Source: Nostoc cf. commune SO-36
Lineage (GTDB): Bacteria; Cyanobacteriota; Cyanobacteriia; Cyanobacteriales; Nostocaceae
Assembly (NCBI RefSeq): GCF_023734775.1
Contig: NZ_AP025734.1
Span: forward strand, 164,653 to 228,652
DNA length: 64,000 nt
Direction of reading: 5' to 3'
In this document: piece by piece, positions 58,972 through 64,000 of the stretch
Position numbering within the stretch: the stretch's first letter is position 1
How the letters are laid out: every line of letters begins with the position of its first letter
The notes under the pieces: model-generated
What the model was told of the DNA's origin: nothing
Seen by the model: the letters and a program-made list of their open reading frames with translations, nothing else
The model's database searches: none
Made by a program: the position numbers and the translations under genes

Positions 58972-60426
58972 TCAATACCTTAGCCAAAAAAAGAGTATGA
59001 AGAGAGAGGGCGGTCTGTAGTAGAGTTATTGTCTTCCACAACGACAACTCAGAAGCTACAATTCGCCCATGTTCGATATCCTATCACTCTTACAATGCTT
59101 GTTACCGCAGATCAACGTTACAACGATGCGGCAATTGAACCAAATAATCCTGGCTATGTTAGCCATGAGCGGCCGAGTCACGATGTTGGGAATCTCCCGT
59201 TGGACAGGCGCTGGTGGTAGTTATCGGACGATGCTGAGATTCTTTGGGACAGTAATACCTTGGGCGACATTGTTTTGGCTATTTTTTCGTAAACATTTGT
59301 GGCGAGAAAATGAAGTATATCTACTTGCTGGAGATGAAGTTGTAGTCAGTAAATCGGGTAAACAGACTTATGGGTTAGATAGATTCTTTTCTAGCCTAGC
59401 AAGCAAACCAATATTAGGTCTATCCTTCTTTGCTTTATCATTAGTTAGTGTTGAAGGAAGGCAGTCATTTCCTATTCAGATAGAACAGATAATTAAGAGT
59501 GATAATCAAACAAATAGTACGCCCCCAATCCAAAAAGTAAAACCTAAAGAAAAACGTGGGCGAGGACGACCAAAAGGGAGTAAGAACAAAAATAAAGCAG
59601 AAGTGATATTAACATCTGAATTATTACTAATTCAGAAGATGATTAATTCACTATTCAAGTTAGTAGGTAACTTTATCCCCCTGACATACTTGGTAGTAGA
59701 TGGTCATTTTGGTAACAACAATGCTTTGCAGATGGCTCGGCAAGTCAACTTGCACATAATTTCCAAGTTGCGCCATGATTCAGCATTATACATCCCTTAT
59801 GAAAATCCTGACTCTAGTAAACGCTCTCGTCGTAAATATGCGGAGAAGCTAGACTATCGTAATATACCTAACACATATTTATGTAAAAGTGCTATTGAAG
59901 ATGAGATTCAAACTGATATTTATCAAGCCACTCTCCTTCACAAAGAATTTTCCCAGGCTCTGAATGTAGTAATTTTGGTTAAAATCAATCTTAAAACTAA
60001 TACTCGTAGCCATGTAATTCTTTTTTCTAGCGACCTAACTCTGTCATTTGAAAAAATCATCGACTATTACAAACTCCGTTTTCAAATCGAGTTTAATTTT
60101 AGGGATGCCAAGCAGTTTTGGGGATTGGAAGATTTTATGAACCTGAGCCAAACTGCCGTGACTAATGCTTCTAATTTAGCATTTTTTATGGTCAATTTAT
60201 CCCACCATCTTCTTGCTGATTTCCGTCAACTCAATCCCGGTTCCGGCATTATTGATCTTAAGGCTTACCATCGTGGTTTTCGATATGTTCGTGAAATGTT
60301 AAAAATGCTTCCCGAAATCCCTGACCCTATTTTATTAACCCAGATTTTTGCCAAGCTTACTGCTTTAGGACGTATTCATCCCGTTTCCATCGGTGTTGAA
60401 CCCTCGTAAATTGGCAGAGGTATTGA
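58972..60426 (+). mobile_element. IS4/IS701-type insertion sequence, 1455 bp
   Basis: The left end TCAATACCTTAGCCAA (58972) and right end (reverse complement TCAATACCTCTGCCAA, ending 60426) are inverted repeats. GGTAA at 58967-58971 and 60427-60431 is a 5-bp target duplication. One transposase gene fills it. It interrupts a minus-strand small-gene operon. Confidence 0.88.
59069..60409 (+). CDS. IS4/IS701-like transposase, 446 aa
   Basis: A DDE transposase: LLAGDEVVVSKSGKQTYGLD (first Asp), TYLVVDGHFGNNNALQMARQ (second Asp), and FEKIIDYYKLRFQIEFNFRD then AKQFWG (Y-x-x-R-F-x-IE-F-x-FRDAKQ with catalytic Glu). A basic insert with an AT-hook-like RGRGRPKGSKNKNK lies at ~170. The frame is open from ATG 59069 to 60409 with no damage, so the element is probably active. 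Upstream bases 58972-59068 form its leader. Confidence 0.88.
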   Translation: MFDILSLLQCLLPQINVTTMRQLNQIILAMLAMSGRVTMLGISRWTGAGGSYRTMLRFFGTVIPWATLFWLFFRKHLWRENEVYLLAGDEVVVSKSGKQTYGLDRFFSSLASKPILGLSFFALSLVSVEGRQSFPIQIEQIIKSDNQTNSTPPIQKVKPKEKRGRGRPKGSKNKNKAEVILTSELLLIQKMINSLFKLVGNFIPLTYLVVDGHFGNNNALQMARQVNLHIISKLRHDSALYIPYENPDSSKRSRRKYAEKLDYRNIPNTYLCKSAIEDEIQTDIYQATLLHKEFSQALNVVILVKINLKTNTRSHVILFSSDLTLSFEKIIDYYKLRFQIEFNFRDAKQFWGLEDFMNLSQTAVTNASNLAFFMVNLSHHLLADFRQLNPGSGIIDLKAYHRGFRYVREMLKMLPEIPDPILLTQIFAKLTALGRIHPVSIGVEPS

Positions 60427-60483
60427 GGTAATACCAGCAGATTCTAGTTTGGGTTGTGGTAATGGAGATTGGGATTGAGTCAT
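60427..60483 (-). pseudogene. 34-codon small ORF split by the IS (5' part)
   Basis: ATG 60483 reads MTQSQSPLPQPKLESAGIT up to the IS. Without the IS and one GGTAA copy the frame continues at 58966 as SDQYFEFTPEKTRIE and stops at TAA 58919-58921. It overlaps the start of the 92-aa gene, an operon-like arrangement. Whether the peptide is made is unknown. Confidence 0.4.
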
Positions 60484-60489
60484 TATCAG

Positions 60490-60851
60490 TTAGGATTGTT
60501 GTACAGCAGGTAATTTTGACATTTGCAAAACACTGTCTGACCAAATACCAAGTTCTTGAATAATCTGGTTTTTAGCATCTGTGTCATTCCAGGCTTGTTC
60601 CCAGTTAAACAGCCAGCGTGTGAGAAACCTTCCTAAGTTCGCTAACTGAAAAGCATTGTCAATATCTATATCTGGGGCTATCCACTCAGAAAATACATAG
60701 TCTCTCTAATCAGGCTTTTGACCACATCCTCATGCGTAGAGTCAGTGAAAAGTTGACTTATCCGTGCTAAATTAGTTGCCAATTTTCCCAATCTAACAGG
60801 GATACTATCTTGCACAAAGATTTCTTGCTCATAAGTTAAGCCACTATTCAT
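60490..60851 (-). pseudogene. Hypothetical ~118-aa protein gene, one frameshift
   Basis: ATG 60851 (ATGA overlap with the DUF5674 gene) reads MNSGLTYEQEIFVQDSIPVR, LGKLATNLARISQLF, to ETMYFLSG-stop (TAG, 58 codons). In the other frame, from the same place, it continues EWIAPDIDIDNAFQLANLGR, FLTRWLFNWEQAWND, to stop 60490. One T missing from TTTT would rejoin them (MYFSEWIAPD). Helical protein of unknown family; second gene of the operon. Confidence 0.55.
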
Positions 60852-61176
60852 CCCAGAAACTCCATAATAATTTGGGCAACAATTTCTCTAATCTTAACGT
60901 CCATAATTTCCATTGAACGATTCTGTCGGGGACGGAGATTAACCATAGACTCATAGATTATCTGTTGTGTATCAGGTCTGAAACTAGCAGCCCAAATATC
61001 CTCCTGCTTACTGCCATTTTCTAGCAACGCCTGTTCACAGTAAAAGTGCATTTCACCTCCCCCAGCCAAAATCCGATGCTCAATATCTACCGCTACCTTA
61101 ATATAAAACTTTAACTCTTGTAGCATCTGTTCAATTTGCTCTCCGGTGTAGCACGAACTCTAATAATCTCAATCAA
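60848..61176 (-). CDS. DUF5674-like protein, ~109 aa (probable one-base frameshift near the N-terminus)
   Basis: From ~61140 down the frame reads EQIEQMLQELKFYIKVAVDI, EHRILAGGGEMHFYCEQALL, then YESMVNLRPRQNRSMEI, the pattern of DUF5674: a helix, a GGG-E-x-H turn, NIRPRQ. The open frame to ATG 61126 gives 92 aa. The usual N-terminus (IEIIRVRATPE) is present just upstream in another frame from TTG 61176, with AGGAG before it; one missing G near 61139-61146 (CCGGAGAGCAA) explains the break. Function unknown. First gene of the small-gene operon on this strand. Confidence 0.6.
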
Positions 61177-61398
61177 AAAACTTACTCCTATTAAACATAC
61201 GCTTGCCCTGGCTATCTTGCCTAATTACAGCAGCCTCAGCTATCAACAGTAATACCCAATTGGTGCAGAGCTTTGTAACTAAATTTTCTACTTACTGCAA
61301 CTGGCAATACGCTGTATATCTGTATTTAAGCATGATTAATCGAAGTAATTAATTTGCAGCTTACCGCTGCATGGGAGAGATGTTATATTCTCTCCACC
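61177..61398. other. Intergenic stretch between divergent small genes
   Basis: No gene seen. A short hairpin GGAGAGA / TCTCTCC (61374-61380 and 61389-61395) lies just before the decayed gene at 61399 and would hide its ribosome site; it could be regulatory. Confidence 0.35.
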
Positions 61399-62051
61399 AT
61401 GCCAGTAATTAATCTTGCCGATATTCAACAAATTACTAAAACACAGCAACAAGTCCTATTAGCCAGTCAAAATATCATCAAATCGCTCTGCCTTTAACCC
61501 TATAGTTGCAGATAATTTCTCTTTGGTGATGAGACAACTATTTTAGGACTTCCTGTAGAACCTTTATTAAATGCCTATCCTCAAATTGCTCAGTGGGTTT
61601 ATCAAATACAGGAACTTGCACCAGAAATTTTTAAATCTCGGAAAAAGTTATTAGTCGATAATCCAGTAATGCACCTCTTGCAATTACTGACGATAAGCAC
61701 TTTATTCAAGTATTAACAAATATAGCATTTAAACAAGGTATTTCCCAGGCTTTATGAATGGGCTATACGCCATCCACATTTAAGCTGGCAAGACCGGGTA
61801 AAGTTGTGGACTACGGCTAGACAATACTCAGTATTCCTAACCAAATGCAACTCGTAATTTTAGCATTACATCCTGTTAAACCAGCCCAAAGATTAAATGT
61901 ACGCTGGAATAAAAAAGATCAGATGCAGACTGAAAAATGGTTAATTAAACTATTGAGTCAATCTCCAGATAACAAATCACAATCAAATATAGCTATTCAT
62001 GAGTTATCGTCAATGGTCAATTTAGATGATATTTCTGAAGTCAGTATTTAA
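61399..62051 (+). pseudogene. Decayed gene with several frame breaks
   Basis: Coding patches in changing frames: MPVINLADIQQITKTQQQVL (from ATG 61399), FGDETTILGLPVEPLLNAYP then QIAQWVYQIQELAPEIF, NAPLAITDDKHFIQVLTNIA, YEWAIRHPHLSWQDRVKLW, and IPNQMQLVILALHP through LNVRWNKKDQMQTEKWLIKL to stop 62051. At least four breaks separate them, so the gene is dead. Family not recognised; the last patch alone has 68 codons. Confidence 0.6.
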
Positions 62052-62099
62052 GAGGCTAATGCCTCTGCCATTGGCAAATGCTTATTACAGATAACACCA

Positions 62100-62954
62100 A
62101 TGGTACTCAAATCAACTGTTGAACATGGATGGTTATTATCAAAACTACTGAAATTAGATGATGAATATCAAGGTAGGTGGGAGCAATGGCGATGGACAAT
62201 GGAAACTGGAGAACTACCTAAAGAAATACCACAAACTGAGTTTTTAGACTTAGGACATCCTCAAGTTTTACAGATGCTCTCAAGCTGTCTGCAATCTATT
62301 TCTACAGGTGGATGTGGCAGTCCTTCCAGATTTATTCCCTATTTCACTGACTGGTTACTTTATGCTCTAGGGCATCCCAGCATTGCTAAATTACCTCATG
62401 AGCCAGAGGGATGTAACGGTGCGAGTAATCGTCTTATTCAAGAACTGGAACTGAAGCTTTTGATTTCTTGTCCCTTCGATTACTTTGGTCATTTGTTGGC
62501 TGCTAATGGTTACGGACAATCAAGAGCTAAATTCTATCCTACTCCTACTTGGACAGCCAGGACAATGGCTATTGCAGCAGTTGACAGTTCTGCTGCAATA
62601 GCACCATTTCATATATATGAACCAGCACTTGGTACAGGAAGATTAGCATTGGAAATGTCCAATTATGCTATCAGTTTGACAGGCTGGGAATGCGATTTAC
62701 TACTAATAAAAATAGCAAGTTTAAACTTCATGCTTTACGCTCCCTACTTGGCATTGCCTATTCCTAGTTTGGGTGGAGATTTAGTCATCGGAGATACGCT
62801 GACTGGCAAGGGTATTTCTTTTATCCGAGCAAATTTAAAGTATGAAACTCCCGCATCAACACCTAAACCGAAGCTAAATAATAGTTTGCTGATTAATGGT
62901 ATCAAATATGAAAATACTAAAGCAGAAAATATGTTGCAAGGAAGTTTATTTTGA
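62100..62954 (+). CDS. N6-adenine methyltransferase-like protein, SAM-binding half, 284 aa
   Basis: After an N-terminal helical region comes YGQSRAKFYPTPTWTARTMA and motif I HIYEPALGTGRLALEMSNYA (~175-195), the SAM-binding loop of HsdM-type N6 methylases (D/E-P-A-x-G-T-G). WECDLLLIKIASLNFMLYAP is the following acidic-loop helix. The catalytic NPPY is missing here and lies in the next ORF, which starts in a TGATG overlap (62952-62956). The two may assemble into one enzyme that methylates adenine, for element self-protection or regulation. The end region (~255-284) is a loose linker. Confidence 0.7.
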   Translation: MVLKSTVEHGWLLSKLLKLDDEYQGRWEQWRWTMETGELPKEIPQTEFLDLGHPQVLQMLSSCLQSISTGGCGSPSRFIPYFTDWLLYALGHPSIAKLPHEPEGCNGASNRLIQELELKLLISCPFDYFGHLLAANGYGQSRAKFYPTPTWTARTMAIAAVDSSAAIAPFHIYEPALGTGRLALEMSNYAISLTGWECDLLLIKIASLNFMLYAPYLALPIPSLGGDLVIGDTLTGKGISFIRANLKYETPASTPKPKLNNSLLINGIKYENTKAENMLQGSLF

Positions 62955-63610
62955 TGAAAAATAAAATTGCTGAATGGCAACAACTATTTCAAAATTGTGT
63001 CAGTAATCCTCCTCTGCCAATTTCCTTGCCTACTGTAGCACTTGCCAATCCTCCCTATTGCAAAATTAATCTCACTTCCGATTCAGAACTAGCCCGATTT
63101 GAGATGGCTTATAAATGGATACAACACGAAGATGGAAGCTACGTGATTACATCCAAGTTGAAAACCCAAGCAGAACAAGAGTGCTTATTTGTAGAACAGT
63201 GTTTAAATCAATTGCAACCTGGTGAAATAGTCTGTATCTTGGTGTCTAATGGAATTCTTTCTTCATCTAACCAAGCACACTTTCGCCGATGGCTATTAGA
63301 AGACATGGCTTTGCTAATTGCTTCCATTCAGTTACCTACAGAAAACTTTCAGGTAGAATGTGGATTGGGAATTATCACCAGCTTTTTAATTCTTCAGCGC
63401 AAAGGTGGGAATTTACCAATACCAGAAGATTACTCAATCTTTATGGCAGTTGCAGATAAAATTGGTTTTGATAGTCGAGGTCGTCGTCTCTTTCGTTCAA
63501 TTACAAATGGGCAACAAACCCAAGAAATTGATAGTGATTTACCGCTAATTATGGAAGAATTTAAAAAGTTTATGACAGAAGTTTGGCAAAATCATATTGG
63601 ACTAAAATAA
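62954..63610 (+). CDS. N6-adenine methyltransferase-like protein, NPPY catalytic half, 218 aa
   Basis: Motif IV ALANPPYCKINL lies at ~30-40 and is followed by the usual N6-methylase layout: QAEQECLFVEQCLNQLQPGE, IVCILVSNGILSSSN, FRRWLLEDMALLIASIQLPT, then CGLGIITSFLILQRK. No target-recognition domain is visible, and the protein lacks motif I, which the preceding ORF supplies. I chose ATG 62954, one base into the previous stop; TTG 62951 is also in frame. No nuclease subunit is nearby, so an orphan methylase is likely. Confidence 0.7.
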   Translation: MKNKIAEWQQLFQNCVSNPPLPISLPTVALANPPYCKINLTSDSELARFEMAYKWIQHEDGSYVITSKLKTQAEQECLFVEQCLNQLQPGEIVCILVSNGILSSSNQAHFRRWLLEDMALLIASIQLPTENFQVECGLGIITSFLILQRKGGNLPIPEDYSIFMAVADKIGFDSRGRRLFRSITNGQQTQEIDSDLPLIMEEFKKFMTEVWQNHIGLK

Positions 63611-63782
63611 TTTAGGACTTGTATCAAGTCGGGTACGTAGCAGGCCCTCCTTAAGCATTAAAGAAGGCACTTCCCCCTGCTTCCCTCTGCGGTATTAATG
63701 ATAAGTCTTTCACCGAACATGATATTACAGGGGAATTACAGGAGTGCCTCGCGGAGCTTTGCTAACAATATTTTGTCAAAAT
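63611..63782. other. Short intergenic stretch between convergent genes
   Basis: No gene seen. GC-rich dispersed-repeat-like words (GTGCCTCGCGGAGCTTTGCT, GCAGGCCCTCC) and a CTTCCCCCTGCTTCCC stretch are present; a terminator is expected but not clear. Confidence 0.3.
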
Positions 63783-64000
63783 TTAATGCAATCCGGGTGT
63801 TTGATAAACTTGCCTAGTAAAATTGTCCAAAACATCAGGTTCGCTGCTATTAGACTCCTGTGCAGGTGCTACATCTTCTTCTGGTAATGGCAACATTCGC
63901 GCGGCTGACTCAATCCGTTCATGTAATGCTTGTGTTAGCGTTTTAATATCAGGAATTGTCACCTGACTTGACAAAGCAGGTTTAACTTGTGTGTCCCAAA
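63783..64000 (-). CDS. C-terminal end of an unidentified protein (cut by window edge)
   Basis: The frame is open to the right edge and reads WDTQVKPALSSQVTIPDIK, TLTQALHERIESAARMLPLP, EEDVAPAQESNSSEPDVL to the stop at 63783. It looks like the helical, then acidic and disordered, tail of a larger protein. The 5' part lies outside the window, so the TTG at 63974 should not be taken as the start. Family not identifiable. Confidence 0.45.
   Translation of the reverse strand, partial: WDTQVKPALSSQVTIPDIKTLTQALHERIESAARMLPLPEEDVAPAQESNSSEPDVLDNFTRQVYQTPGLH

Overview
The window looks like accessory DNA, most likely part of a large plasmid or integrated conjugative element, of a filamentous heterocyst-forming cyanobacterium (Nostocales). 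Pointers are many HIP1 octamers (GCGATCGC), an xisH/xisI pair, a CHAT/NB-ARC/TPR protein, DUF1257-DUF2997-Ycf46-type genes, small dispersed repeats of the Nostoc type and a heavy IS/MITE load. I see no rRNA, tRNA or CRISPR array. Species, replicon type and all family calls come from reading sequence only.

Layout. 1-1055: right part of an IS1634-like element inserted in a histidine-kinase gene. 2034-5437: a large gene with a DFDGD motif, read as a YonO/QDE-1-like two-barrel RNA polymerase, carrying one frameshift. 5.5-9.6 kb: MITE, gene remnants, small unknown genes, an HNH-like protein and a GNAT acetyltransferase. 9.7-13.7 kb: Tn554-type transposon core (tnpA-tnpB-tnpC) with a MITE inside. 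13.9-15.6 kb: ribbon-helix-helix gene, small partner, and a GIY-YIG-like gene flanked by two matching palindromes.

15.9-30.5 kb: conjugative type IV secretion cluster: large acidic coiled-coil protein, pilin-like membrane protein, VirB4-like ATPase, and VirB5-, VirB6-, VirB8-, VirB10- and VirB9-like proteins. It has been invaded by a four-helix-bundle gene cassette, by a second copy of the IS1634-like element that splits the VirB4 gene (5-bp target duplication TTGTA), and by two MITE-like spacers. 30.9-36.2 kb: truncated Eco57I-type specificity domain coupled to an SMC/RecF-like ATPase, then a hybrid histidine kinase. 36.5-37.6 kb: a decayed IS4-type element.

37.7-49.6 kb: DNA-metabolism block: RecD2/Dda-like helicase, unknown coiled-coil protein, DUF1257/DUF2997/AAA+ (Ycf46-like, frameshifted) operon, WGR protein, DnaN, XisH/XisI, DnaX and HolA. 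The element thus carries its own sliding clamp and two clamp-loader subunits. 49.7-55.8 kb: CHAT-NB-ARC-TPR gene split by an ISKra4-type element (9-bp target duplication) plus a small membrane protein. 56-58.6 kb: MrfA/Hrq1-like helicase. 58.7-61.2 kb: operon of small genes including DUF5674, split by an IS4/IS701-type element. 61.4-64 kb: a decayed gene, an N6-adenine methyltransferase encoded as two overlapping ORFs, and a gene running off the right edge.

Several otherwise intact genes are broken by what looks like the loss of one nucleotide, often in homopolymers. Either the assembly has indel errors or the element is decaying; two cases, both with an in-phase A_AAA_AAG heptamer, may be programmed -1 frameshifts.
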